From Flavihumibacter cheonanensis (lineage in GTDB: Bacteria > Bacteroidota > Bacteroidia > Chitinophagales > Chitinophagaceae), in assembly GCF_022352215.1 (NCBI RefSeq), contig NZ_JAKRWF010000005.1, forward strand, positions 1 to 64,000: a stretch of DNA of 64,000 nucleotides. Direction: 5' to 3'. The notes under the pieces were generated by a model that did no database searches, had not been told where the DNA came from, and saw only the letters and a list, made by a program, of their open reading frames with translations. The translations under genes and the position numbers were made by a program. Below, in pieces: positions 10,052-18,381 of the stretch. Positions within the stretch are counted from its first letter, which is position 1; every line of letters starts with the position of its first letter.

Positions 10052-10999
10052 ATGAGCACGAATACAATCAGCTCTTACAGGTTTACATTTATTCTTTTTA
10101 TCAGCTTTATTGAGTCGCAAAAAAGTATCAAAGTAAACCGGCTCTTTCTAAAGGATATTACCAAAGAGTGTGTGGTTGAATTTTTAGACTGGCTGCAACA
10201 AGCAAGACACTGCAGTGATTCTACCCGAAATGTTCGTCTGGCGGCTATCCACTCTTTTTTTAATTTTTTACAGTACGAAGCTCCTGAAAAAATAAATGAG
10301 TGGCAACGAATACTCTCCATCAGGGTGAAGAAAGTAAAGAAGCGTTCTATGAACTATTTAACTGTGGAAGGTATTAAGCTATTGCTTGCGCAACCTGATC
10401 TATCAACAAAAAAAGGGAGGCGGGATCTGACTATGCTCGCGCTAATGTATGACTCGGCTGCAAGAGTGCAGGAGATTATTGATCTTACTCCTTCTTGCGT
10501 ACGGCTTACAAAACCTTTTACAATTAAACTGATGGGTAAGGGAAACAAAGCGAGAATAGTTCCCCTTATGGATGAAGAGGTTGCGCATTTAAAATGTTAC
10601 ATGGAGAAAAATCATTTACTACAGCCGAATGCAAACCTCTATCCATTATTTTATAACACTAGGAAGGAAAAACTAACACGTTCTGGTGTTCAGTATGTTC
10701 TTCAACATTATGCAAATATGGCAAGAAGCGAAGATCCCAAATTGATACCAGAAAAAATCAGTCCACATTCTCTGAGGCACTCTAAAGCAATGCATCTTTT
10801 ACAGGCCGGTGTAAATCTGGTCTACATACGAGATATACTTGGTCATGAGTCAGTGCAAACAACGGAAGTTTATGCTAGAGTAGACTCTAAACAAAAGCGT
10901 ATGGCAATAGAAAAAGCATATGCTGATGTTATTAAAAGAGAAGTACCTACATGGGTGGATAATGATAATCTTTTGGAATGGCTGAAAAACTTCCAGTAA
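10052..10999 (+). CDS. ritC: RitC tyrosine recombinase, N-terminus cut off by an in-frame stop
   Basis: The 315-residue frame contains a complete catalytic domain: Arg (YDSAARVQEIIDL), HxxR (SPHSLRHSKAMHLL), GH (DILGHESVQTTE) and Tyr (VYARVDS). The natural start is probably the ATG at 9983, which overlaps the ritB stop by 14 bases and reads MKPTDFAKALTDFLSK before a TAA at 10031-10033; after it the frame continues LPCERGMSTNTISSYR, which fits the expected N-terminal homology. So one nonsense codon (likely from a Tyr codon) separates 16 residues from the rest. Translation could restart at the ATG at 10052, losing about 23 residues of the DNA-binding arm. Whether this form works is unknown. Confidence 0.88.
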   Translation: MSTNTISSYRFTFILFISFIESQKSIKVNRLFLKDITKECVVEFLDWLQQARHCSDSTRNVRLAAIHSFFNFLQYEAPEKINEWQRILSIRVKKVKKRSMNYLTVEGIKLLLAQPDLSTKKGRRDLTMLALMYDSAARVQEIIDLTPSCVRLTKPFTIKLMGKGNKARIVPLMDEEVAHLKCYMEKNHLLQPNANLYPLFYNTRKEKLTRSGVQYVLQHYANMARSEDPKLIPEKISPHSLRHSKAMHLLQAGVNLVYIRDILGHESVQTTEVYARVDSKQKRMAIEKAYADVIKREVPTWVDNDNLLEWLKNFQ

Positions 11000-11007
11000 A
11001 TTAAAAA

Positions 11008-11076
11008 GATAATGTACAGTAGAATGCCTTAGAGTACTTGTCTGACAACGCTTTACCTATTCTACTTTACATTATC
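11008..11076. repeat. RIT right subterminal hairpin
   Basis: Arms of 18 bases (GATAATGTACAGTAGAAT at 11008-11025 and its near-complement at 11059-11076, one mismatch) flank a 33-base loop. The outer arm overlaps the right terminal inverted repeat. It begins 9 bases after the ritC stop, so it could also act as an RNA terminator or stabiliser, although it has no T tract. Confidence 0.65.
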
Positions 11077-11093
11077 ATTTGCTTTACATAACC
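11070..11093 (-). repeat. RIT right terminal inverted repeat
   Basis: This is the exact reverse complement of 7617-7640. Immediately outside it istB resumes with the codons for the Walker A glycine-rich loop. Confidence 0.85.
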
Positions 11094-11426
11094 TGTTCCG
11101 GATGGCCCCATCAGGATAACATTATACACCTGATCGAGCCAGTTGAGTTCTTTGAGCTGGTTCATGCGAGATTTAGTCAGGCCATTGTCTACGGCGTGGT
11201 CATACAAAGCGAGGTCACAGGAGGGCGGTAATTTGGCTACCCGGAGTCGGTTGGACAGGTCGTTTCGTTCGCGGTGTGTGACTTCTGCCTGCAACAGCTT
11301 GACCGTTAATTCCAGGTAACCGCTGTTGCGATCTTCAGCATCTCTGATGAGTTCATCGAGTTCGGATTGGATGCCATTCATGCGGAACTGTTGGCAATAG
11401 TGTCTGATTTGTTGTCTTGTTTCCAT
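11092..11426 (-). pseudogene. istB: istB, 5' part (IS21 helper ATPase N-terminus)
   Basis: The ATG at 11426 starts METRQQIRHYCQQFRMNG and the frame runs to the Walker A sequence ILMGPSGTG, where the RIT inverted repeat begins. If translated, the frame would run into the repeat for seven codons and stop at 11067. The rest of the ATPase is at 7172-7588. The N-terminal helical domain typical of IstB (ELTVKLLQAEVTHRERN) is complete. It starts 26 bases after the istA stop, the usual istA-istB arrangement. Confidence 0.85.
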
Positions 11427-11452
11427 TTGTCTGTATTATTGTTGATGCTGCA

Positions 11453-12968
11453 TTAAAATAGTTCGTAATAGTCGGCGATGGAGCTGGTAGCCGGTTGAAT
11501 AAAGGCTTCACTTGGCATTTTACCGGTGAAGGGATTCATGTGGATGATTCTTGCACCAGCTGATTCAGTTGCTTGTTGGGTGTGCAGATGTTCGGCTACG
11601 CTTCTAAAGTCTACCGCACTATTGAGTCGGTGCGTCGTACTGTATTGCAATGCCTGGTGAATGATGGACCGGGGATAACTTTCAATGACCTGGCGGAACA
11701 ATAGTACCTGGTCACGCAGGTAGCGGGGTTTGGCCTGCCGGACAGCTTCCATAAAAGCTACCCCAAGCTCAGGCTCCTCCAGCATATTGCAGACCTGGCG
11801 GATCAGTTCTTCCCCCCGTATACCTTTATCCCGTTTGTGATCGTTGTTGATGATCTTATGACCTTTGCTAACGGATAGCGGATGCGTACACAGCAGCACG
11901 CCTTGTTCATCAAAAACCAGCAGCTGACCTTCTTCTGCTTTCAAGTTTACCCGCGACCCTTTCCCCTTGTAGGTGCCCAGAGGAAGGGAATAAAAATTGC
12001 CTTTGAAGGAGATACTATTGTCTTTTCGAACCGTGTACCAGTGCTCGTCGGCTGGTGCTGCCAGAACAGCTGTCACCGGACGCAGGTAGTGCTTTTCAAT
12101 GTCCCATTCGGCTTGCGGCGACTTCCGGGTTACGGCATGCGCAAGACAATTTGCGGTGCGGCAGAGCCAGGCCAAGGCTTCCTGGTTCAGGGTTTCAATA
12201 TCATCAAAAGGACGGTTATACAGAAAGTTTTGCTTCACGTACTTCACTGCATTTTCAATCTTCCCTTTGCTTTCCGGATCTCCTTTCCGACAGAAGTGAA
12301 GGGCAAAACCGACAGCCCAACTGTAGAACCGGAACTTTTCAGTCAAAATAATATCGCCATAGTTTTCGCTGACCAAAAACAACCGGTCCTGATCATACAC
12401 CACCGTAGCTGGATTACCTTCCAGGTACGCAAACGCCTGCTGATGTGCCAGTATCGACAATTCAGTAGTGAAGCGTGTGGTCGTGCCTGCCCTGGCTGTT
12501 ACGAAGATTGTATTCACCAAAATCTGCCTGTGCCTGTGCACCATAGGCACTCTCAGCAACCATAGCATAATCACGCTGCACAACCACCTTTTGCAGATGA
12601 TATTTTTGACGAACCCAGCAAACAAAATTGAACACCGTTTTGCTGTCAACCGCTGGAAAATCAGGATAATGCTCTTTCAGCCAATCGTGCATTTGAGCAG
12701 CAGAAGTCTCCGGGTACTTCGTCAAACGGGCCTTTACAAACCCTTCATAGGGCTCCAGATCTTTTTTGCGTTCCGACTGGTTCTGCAGGAACTGTTCGTA
12801 GTCAGATTCCGTCATCGACAGGTACTTTTTGACTGTACGCCAATCCAGCACCAGTTCCTTACTGATCCGGGAGATTGATAATCCATCCCGATGCAATTGA
12901 TGTACCGTATGATAAGTCATGAGTTTTTTCGCATATGCATTCATAAATCCGGAGCAATTTTCCGGCAA
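11453..12968 (-). pseudogene. istA: istA transposase, broken by frameshift and internal deletion
   Basis: The N-terminal part (12968 down to about 12470) has the HTH TYHTVHQLHRDGLSISRISK and runs to AQADFGEYNLRNSQGR, which includes the first catalytic Asp. The C-terminal part (about 12480 down to 11453) resumes in another frame at RFTTELSILAHQQAFAYLEG and carries the remaining core (VVYDQDRLFLV, then GDPESKGKIENAVKYVKQNF with the catalytic Glu) and the C-terminal domain to DYYELF. Compared with a normal IstA, roughly 20-25 residues after ADFGEY are missing and the frame changes at about 12475-12490. The likely start is one of the Met codons ahead of TYHTVHQL. No functional transposase can be made without rescue. 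Confidence 0.85.
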
Positions 12969-12975
12969 ATCTCTT

Positions 12976-13011
12976 TTTTTCTTTCCCCGGCCGCGGCCGG
13001 GGAAAGAAAAA
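12976..13011. terminator. 36-base perfect GC-rich palindrome upstream of istA
   Basis: The inner arms are CTTTCCCCGGCCG and its complement, centred at 12993/12994, and are extended by T5 and A5. With T runs on one side and A runs on the other it would form a strong bidirectional intrinsic terminator. It lies between the IS21 right end repeats and istA, where it could block transcription entering the element from outside. It could also be a later insertion. Confidence 0.6.
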
Positions 13012-13014
13012 GTT

Positions 13015-13118
13015 CTGCATTCCTTGTTGCCAATTTCTCTGTATTCCCTGTTGCCAAAAGTTCTGCAGGCTTGTTGCCAAAAACTCTGTATTCTTATTTG
13101 CGAAAAACTCTGTATTCT
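13015..13118. repeat. Right multiple terminal repeats of the IS21 element
   Basis: Read on the minus strand, five units follow one another: GAATACAGAGTTTTTCGCAA, GAATACAGAGTTTTTGGCAA, CCTGCAGAACTTTTGGCAA, GAATACAGAGAAATTGGCAA and GAATGCAGAAC. They match the left-end units and define the IstA-binding end. Confidence 0.75.
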
Positions 13119-13219
13119 TATTTACCGATTACACTAATCTGGGTGGTTCTTCGGAACTGCCCTTTTTTATGCCCTGAATTCAATTACTTTAGTCGGACAA
13201 TAATGTTTAATTAATAAAT

Positions 13220-13687
13220 ATGAGAATAGTTAATTGCATAATTCTGCTACTATTTTTTATTGGTTGTATTAATTATTCAACGGAAAAACCTTGCGAGGAA
13301 AGCAATGAAGTTTATTTACTAATTAGGGGACCAGGAGAATGTGTACAGAAAATTTCATTTGATTCTCTAGGTTTTGGGATAGCGATGCAAGGTTTAAGTA
13401 AAGAATTCTATCAGGATAGCTTTGTCTCTTTCTATGAGATTCTAAAAAAAGACACATTTTCGGTTGATTCAATAAAAGATTTATTGTTTTTGAAAAGTGA
13501 AATTAAAAAGTATTCTGTTTCAGATAAAGATGTCGGAGGTTTTATTTATGATGCTCGTAGAGTTCAGCTTTTTATAAATGGAGAATTGAAAGTAGATATA
13601 TACAATAATAATAGGCATGAAATTGATGAATTATTAAAGATATTCTTTAAATACATTGAATATAATATTAATGAACAATGTGGATGA
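13220..13687 (+). CDS. Lipoprotein of unknown function, possible orphan immunity protein
   Basis: This 155-residue protein has a lipoprotein signal (IVNCIILLLFFIGC) placing the lipid-bearing Cys at residue 16. The mature domain includes LLIRGPGECVQKISFDSLGFG, an acidic helix-rich middle and a C-terminal Lys/Asn-rich helix. I recognise no family. It is AT-rich, lies just outside the IS21 element, and is followed by IS3 debris and a truncated Rhs gene, so it may have belonged to a toxin that was displaced. The role is inferred only from the neighbourhood. Confidence 0.6.
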   Translation: MRIVNCIILLLFFIGCINYSTEKPCEESNEVYLLIRGPGECVQKISFDSLGFGIAMQGLSKEFYQDSFVSFYEILKKDTFSVDSIKDLLFLKSEIKKYSVSDKDVGGFIYDARRVQLFINGELKVDIYNNNRHEIDELLKIFFKYIEYNINEQCG

Positions 13688-13842
13688 AAATGCTACTAAT
13701 GTGAATAAAAAATGAAGGCTTTCAAAATCATTTTTAAATAGTTTATAATACTCTTACAATATCAGACAACAGGCTTTGTTATAAAATATTCAATTCTTTA
13801 AGAAGCCAAGACGAAAAAACAAAAACGTCTTCAATTTATACC

Positions 13843-14068
13843 CGTTTCAAAGCTAAAGTTGCGTTGGAGGCCAAAAAAGGCCAGTACACCTAGCAGAACC
13901 GGCTTAGAAGTTAAAAGTTAACCAGGTACTTATTTCCAAATGGGAAGCTGAATTCCGTCCCAATTTGGCTGTTGTTTTTGAAATGGAAGGGTGGCCATCT
14001 GAATCTGATCTTGATACCCAAGAATTATTGACCCATGACAGCTTATTAAAAGTGATTCAACCAAGTAA
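13843..14068 (+). pseudogene. IS3-family OrfA remnant
   Basis: A frame beginning RFKAKVALEAKKGQYT and, after stop codons and a frame change, VLISKWEAEF then VFEMEGWPSESDLD resembles the OrfA of IS3 elements (Lys-Val-Ala-Leu-Glu-Ala opening, KWKAEF helix, leucine-zipper beginning). It is full of stops. Rhs homology starts directly after it, so this insertion or its imprecise decay probably removed the first half of the next Rhs gene. Confidence 0.55.
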
Positions 14069-14070
14069 GA

Positions 14071-16881
14071 TCTACAATTTGGTATGATCGCCTGGGACGG
14101 CTCGTCGTAAGTCAGAATGCCAAACAGCAGCTCGCGGGTAATGTCTATAGCTACACCTTATATGATGCATTGGGCAGAATCAGTCAGGTAGGACAGATTA
14201 CCGGAGGCTCATCCATGACGGATGCCATCGCCAAAAATGCTACCAGTCTTCAGAACTGGCTGAATACTGCAGCCAATAGCAGAAACCAGATAACGCAGAC
14301 GGTGTATGATTTACCGATGTCTTTATTGCCGGAGACCGCTTTAAAACAAAGAAACCTGCGTAACCGGGTCAGCTATACGGAAGTGATTAATCTTGCGACC
14401 CAAACCTTGCCGGCATCCGCTACTTACTATTCCTACGATATCCAGGGCAATGTAGATACCATTGTGCAGGACTTTGGGTCACCCAATGGCGTCAAAAATG
14501 GCATGAACAATATCCCCTCCGATCCGGGTTATCGTTATAAAAAAATTGCGTATGACTATGATCTTATTAGTGGTAAAGTGAATCAGGTCAGTTACCAACC
14601 GGGCAAGCCGGATGCTTATTATCATCGCTATGAGTACGATGCTGAAAACCGGCTGACCCAGGTATATAGTGGCAGAGACAGTATCATGCTGCTTCTTTTC
14701 CCAGAGCGGGAGGCAAGTTATGAGTACTATGCCCATGGCCCATTGGCCAGAACTATCCTGGGCAAACTCAATGTGCAGGGGCTGGATCACGCCTACACCT
14801 TACAGGGTTGGTTAAAGGGGATAAATCCTGCTATGGGAGGAAGTTTAACCAATGGCACTGATACCACCGAAGCCAAACCAGTAGCGCAAGATGTATTTGG
14901 GTTCAGTTTGCATTATTATAAAAGTGATTATAAGGCGATCTGGTTTAATCCCCAGGCAAGTTCGGTATTGAACGCCCTAACAACCTATGCTGCACCACTT
15001 TACAATGGAAACATTGCAGCGATGGCAGTAAATATTCCCATCTTAGGTACAACCAAGGTGTATAATTACAAGTATGATCAATTGAACCGATTGGTCATAA
15101 TGGATATGTTCAACGGGCTGAATCCGGTAGCTGGCAGTTTTACGGCCTCCATTAGCACGGACTACAGGGAGCGGATTAGTTATGATCCAAATGGGAATAT
15201 TCTGACCTACCAGCGGAATGCAGATGCTACAAGATCCGGCATGGATAATTTGACCTATTCCTACAAGCCGAATACCAATCAGGTGCATAAGGTAGTTGAT
15301 ATCACAGCTGATGCCAGTGCTGCCAATTATCCCAAGTATAATGATATCCGGACAGGCCAATTAGATAACAACTATGTGTACGATGCCATTGGCAACCTGA
15401 TTCAGGATGTGAAGGATACCATTACCAATATCACCTGGAATGTCTATGGCAAAATTGAAAGTATTACCCAGAATGCCAAGGTGATCCGGTACACCTATGA
15501 TGCAGCCGGCAATCGCATCATCAAGGCAACTACTACCGATACCACCTATTATGTGCGGGATGCCTCCGGAAATGTGCTGAGTGTGTATCGCAAGCCTGCA
15601 GCCGGACAAATCAACCAGGAAGAAGTGCATCTCTACGGCAGCAACCGGCTGGGTATAGTAACGCGGCACCTGGCCCCGGATTCCAGTTTTGCCCTGGCGA
15701 ATTCATTTGGTAAAATTTATAGTTATAAATTTACGAGAGGCGAGAAGCTCTTTGAATTAAGCAACCATCTGGGTAATGTACTGGTCACCCTATCCGATCG
15801 GGTGCAGCAGGTAAAAGTAACCAGCGATACCGTTCGCCATTACCTGGCAGACATCCGCAGCGCCAATGATTATTATCCTTTCGGCATGTTGATGCCAGGT
15901 AGGAAGTTTAATGCGGGTAGTTTTAGGTATGGGTTTAATGGGAAGGAGATGGATAATGAAATAGGTGGCATTGGAAATACAATACATTTTGAGTTTAGAG
16001 AGTATAGTCCACGAATTGGAAGAATGATGAGTATAGATCCCAAGGCATCTGAATATCCTTGGCAATCTCCTTATGTGTATCATAGGAACAGCCCGGTAAA
16101 CATTGTAGACTATCTGGGACTTGGAGATCCTCCTGTGACTGCTTATCATAATACATCGGTAGCCGATGGAATTAAAATTTTAGATGGGGGATTTAATGCA
16201 CCAAGTGGATGGAATTATTTTATGACGGACCCAAGTGGTACAAAAGCGGGTGCTGGAGTAGCAGATCAACCTGTTCAATTTAAAGCTGCGATCAATACTG
16301 ATGGTGCCAAGATCATTAAATATGAGCAATGGAGAGGTTTTTTCAATGAAGCAAAAGCTGAACTTGGCTTATCAAATATTGATAATGCTAAATTAAGTAA
16401 AGATGAATTGAAGCAATTAAATGCTATTCGAAATGAAAAAGCGCGTTTATTTATGAAAAATTCAGGTGATGATACTTTCATAATTGAGGCTGAGAACGCG
16501 AGCAAAACTAGCCAGAGATTTATTGTTCTTAAAGAGGATGCAGTAAAAAGTAGGGTTTCAAGTGTTTCAGTTCCAAAAGGTCAGGAATTATTGATTAGCG
16601 AAATGGAAAAATCTGGAGCGGCAGGCGGAAGTAGATTTTCTCGATCAAGTGTTGGAACCAAAATGTTTAGATATGGTAAAATGGCATTAAGATTTGTAGG
16701 AGAAGGGCTTATGATAGAAGGTGCTATATACGGAGTAAAAGCAAAAGGTGAGGCTGCACAACATTATGTAGAAAGAAAGAGTCTAAATGGTCATTCTCCA
16801 TTCTACAATTGGCTTATGGATACCTATTCAGATGTTGGCCTATATTATTGGTATAAATATTCGGTTGATTTAAATAAATAA
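14071..16881 (+). CDS. Rhs/YD-repeat protein, 5'-truncated, with an ADP-ribosyltransferase-like candidate tip
   Basis: Rhs coding sequence begins in mid-gene with WYDRLGRLVVSQNAKQQ next to an IS3 remnant; there is no signal, no N-terminal region and no ATG for the first part (a TTG at 14170 is the first start-like codon). The remaining ~930 residues include YD repeats and the core end (YYPFGMLMPGRKFN, RYGFNGKEMDNE, DPKASEYPWQSPYVYHRNSPVN, YLGLGDPP). The tip starts AYHNTSVADGIKILDGG and contains NYFMTDPSGTKAG; an initial H with downstream aromatic strands recalls ADP-ribosyltransferase-fold effectors, but that is a weak guess. As it stands it is probably not expressed as a working shell; the tip may be a cassette for recombination with other Rhs genes. 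Confidence 0.85.
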   Translation, partial: STIWYDRLGRLVVSQNAKQQLAGNVYSYTLYDALGRISQVGQITGGSSMTDAIAKNATSLQNWLNTAANSRNQITQTVYDLPMSLLPETALKQRNLRNRVSYTEVINLATQTLPASATYYSYDIQGNVDTIVQDFGSPNGVKNGMNNIPSDPGYRYKKIAYDYDLISGKVNQVSYQPGKPDAYYHRYEYDAENRLTQVYSGRDSIMLLLFPEREASYEYYAHGPLARTILGKLNVQGLDHAYTLQGWLKGINPAMGGSLTNGTDTTEAKPVAQDVFGFSLHYYKSDYKAIWFNPQASSVLNALTTYAAPLYNGNIAAMAVNIPILGTTKVYNYKYDQLNRLVIMDMFNGLNPVAGSFTASISTDYRERISYDPNGNILTYQRNADATRSGMDNLTYSYKPNTNQVHKVVDITADASAANYPKYNDIRTGQLDNNYVYDAIGNLIQDVKDTITNITWNVYGKIESITQNAKVIRYTYDAAGNRIIKATTTDTTYYVRDASGNVLSVYRKPAAGQINQEEVHLYGSNRLGIVTRHLAPDSSFALANSFGKIYSYKFTRGEKLFELSNHLGNVLVTLSDRVQQVKVTSDTVRHYLADIRSANDYYPFGMLMPGRKFNAGSFRYGFNGKEMDNEIGGIGNTIHFEFREYSPRIGRMMSIDPKASEYPWQSPYVYHRNSPVNIVDYLGLGDPPVTAYHNTSVADGIKILDGGFNAPSGWNYFMTDPSGTKAGAGVADQPVQFKAAINTDGAKIIKYEQWRGFFNEAKAELGLSNIDNAKLSKDELKQLNAIRNEKARLFMKNSGDDTFIIEAENASKTSQRFIVLKEDAVKSRVSSVSVPKGQELLISEMEKSGAAGGSRFSRSSVGTKMFRYGKMALRFVGEGLMIEGAIYGVKAKGEAAQHYVERKSLNGHSPFYNWLMDTYSDVGLYYWYKYSVDLNK

Positions 16882-16884
16882 CAT

Positions 16885-17277
16885 ATGGTTGGTGAAGTTA
16901 TTCAATGTGTTTATAAACCAAAAAGAGAAGATTTGGATTGGATTTTAATAAAGACCACTAATGACTTTTATTCAATGCGATTAGGTGGTTTTAAAAAAGA
17001 AACTAATTCAATTTCATTAATAGATTATGAGGAAATGGAAATTCCATTTAAGGGAGGACAAGTGAAAGAAATTTATACAGATGAAGAATGGGTCTATTTA
17101 ATTCTTAATGATGGAAATATTATCGTGTCTGGATGGACAGAAGGAGGATTTGGAGATATGAATTTAGGGATTAAATTTACTAGTTTAAGTAACTACGATG
17201 ATGGTTATTTTCAATCTCCTTTTCTGTTCAAATTAATTGTCGGGAGTGATAATTGGTCTCAAAAATTAACACAATAA
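16885..17277 (+). CDS. Probable immunity protein for the second Rhs tip
   Basis: This 130-residue soluble protein starts 3 bases after the Rhs stop codon, so the two would be translated together. It has no signal peptide and so acts in the cytoplasm, which suggests that the paired tip has a cytoplasmic target. It looks beta-rich, with repeated Trp/Tyr positions (DLDWILIKTTNDFYSMRLGG, EEWVYLILNDGN, SGWTEGGFGDMN). I recognise no family. The immunity role follows from position and small size. Confidence 0.65.
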   Translation: MVGEVIQCVYKPKREDLDWILIKTTNDFYSMRLGGFKKETNSISLIDYEEMEIPFKGGQVKEIYTDEEWVYLILNDGNIIVSGWTEGGFGDMNLGIKFTSLSNYDDGYFQSPFLFKLIVGSDNWSQKLTQ

Positions 17278-17429
17278 AAAATGTATCATTCTTGTTCAGT
17301 TAAAAATTGTAAATAATTCGATTCAATAAGCTGAGTTCAACAGATAAGTGCATTTTTTGAAAACAAATGACAAAATGATTTTGAGCTCATTTTGTCATTT
17401 GACTGAGTAGTGCAATCTTTGGATTGCTT
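17278..17429. repeat. Gap with a perfect 15-base inverted repeat, probably the IS30 left end
   Basis: The arms CAAATGACAAAATGA (17364-17378) and its exact complement (17387-17401) flank an 8-base loop. It lies 28 bases before the IS30-like start codon. It could be part of the element's terminal repeat or a terminator for the genes on its left. Confidence 0.55.
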
Positions 17430-17738
17430 ATGTCAAAAAATTACAAGCTACTCAGTTTGGTGCAAAGATACCAGATTGAAGCCTTGATTAAGGCAGGCAT
17501 TAAACAAAATAAAATCGCTGAACAGCTTGGCGTCGATGCCTCTACTATAAGTAGAGAATTAAAGAGAAATAAGGCAAAAAGGGGTCGAACAGCAGGTGTT
17601 TATGTCGCATCCAATGCCCAAAGGAAAACCGACTTAAGGCACAAGAACAAGCCGAAGTTGACTAAGTTTACTGATTCCATGAAAAAGCAGAATTCTTTCT
17701 GGCTTACAAAAAACAAGTGGAGTCCGGAGATCAGTTAG
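17430..17738 (+). pseudogene. IS30-family transposase, N-terminal fragment
   Basis: From the ATG at 17430 the protein begins MSKNYKLLSLVQRYQIEALI and contains the IS30 helix-turn-helix (KQNKIAEQLGVDASTISREL) and the KWSPEIS segment. It then stops at about residue 102, where intact IS30 transposases continue with KGW and the DDE core for another 200 residues. No core homology is visible downstream. It is truncated and inactive. Confidence 0.75.
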
Positions 17739-18132
17739 TGCCATTTTAGTATTTAAAAAAATTAGTCTTGTTTTGTTGACAGATGAAAAATGGGATCTGA
17801 ATTCGCCTCGTTCATATCACCAACAATTATTAATTAGCCTTGTAAATCGGTAATCAATTTAGACCAGAATCGATTTATCAATTATTTGCGGAATTTAGTG
17901 CTCAGTTTATCCGGAATTTCCTCATACAGGTTAATGATAAATTTTGAATCTGGGGAAGGTGCGGAAAATTACAATTTTCCAACCAATGGCATAATCAGTA
18001 GTAAATTTTTAAATCAGATGTTTTAAAAGATGCTCTTTAAAATTCAGAAATGGTGAAATAAAGGATGGTGAGTCGTACTAATCCCCATTTGGTGGCAAAG
18101 AGTTAACAAAAGATATTCTGAGGACAGGAACT
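17739..18132. other. Gap without a recognisable gene
   Basis: This AT-rich stretch has stops in all frames. From 18082 a frame opens (SPFGGKELTKDIL) that leads into the small reading frame at 18133. Nothing else was identified. Confidence 0.3.
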
Positions 18133-18381
18133 ATGTTCTCATCAATAAGAGGATTTGTTTGCTCATTATCGATAACAATAAAAAAGACCGATGCTATTAT
18201 GTTGCAAGTTTCAATATTTAATATTACTAGTTTAACATCGGGCGCTTTGTGGAAAGCCATATGGGTAGAAAAAGATAATTTAAATTGGCCAAAATCCTAT
18301 TCAAGGGTTCCTCAAAATCTAACGCCATTTGGGAATATTAGTCAAACTTTTAATTTATTAACTCCAAATACAATTGAATGA
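18133..18381 (+). CDS. Short unknown reading frame, possibly the tail of a deleted toxin gene
   Basis: This is an 82-residue frame, open in fact from 18082. Its stop codon overlaps the ATG of the next lipoprotein gene (ATGA), as in toxin-immunity pairs. The sequence (for example LWKAIWVEKDNLNWPKSY) matches nothing I recognise. Because the downstream gene is a lipoprotein of the immunity-like kind, this frame may be the last part of an Rhs tip whose front has been deleted. It may equally be non-coding. Confidence 0.3.
   Translation: MFSSIRGFVCSLSITIKKTDAIMLQVSIFNITSLTSGALWKAIWVEKDNLNWPKSYSRVPQNLTPFGNISQTFNLLTPNTIE

Larger units (their letters stand above)
7587..11093 (+). mobile_element. RIT element (recombinase in trio) inserted in istB
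   Basis: Three consecutive tyrosine recombinase genes of different lengths, ritA-ritB-ritC, all on the plus strand and overlapping or nearly so, are the definition of a RIT element. They are enclosed by a perfect 24-base inverted repeat (7617-7640 and 11070-11093), with imperfect subterminal hairpins inside each end. The element splits istB within the Walker A codons; on each side the istB sequence resumes at an ACC shared by both junctions, so any target duplication is at most about 3 bases. RIT elements are known in many phyla, and insertion into other mobile elements has been noted for them. Confidence 0.9.
7081..13125 (-). mobile_element. IS21-family insertion sequence, inactivated and interrupted by a RIT element
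   Basis: On the minus strand the element reads istA (11453-12968) then istB (11426-11092 continuing at 7588-7172). Removing the inserted RIT element leaves about 2.5 kb, the normal IS21 size. The ends carry the family's multiple terminal repeats: units of about 19 bases with the pattern AAT(A/G)CAGA-N4-TTGGCAA occur from 7082 and, inverted, up to about 13118. istA is frameshifted and internally deleted and istB is split, so the element cannot move by itself. Exact outer bases were not defined because no target duplication was identified. Confidence 0.85.

Noticed and set aside
11882-12565. Long plus-strand open frame (227 residues) inside the IS21 region
   Set aside because: It is the antisense of istA; the sequence has no family features and the minus-strand reading shows clear IstA motifs.
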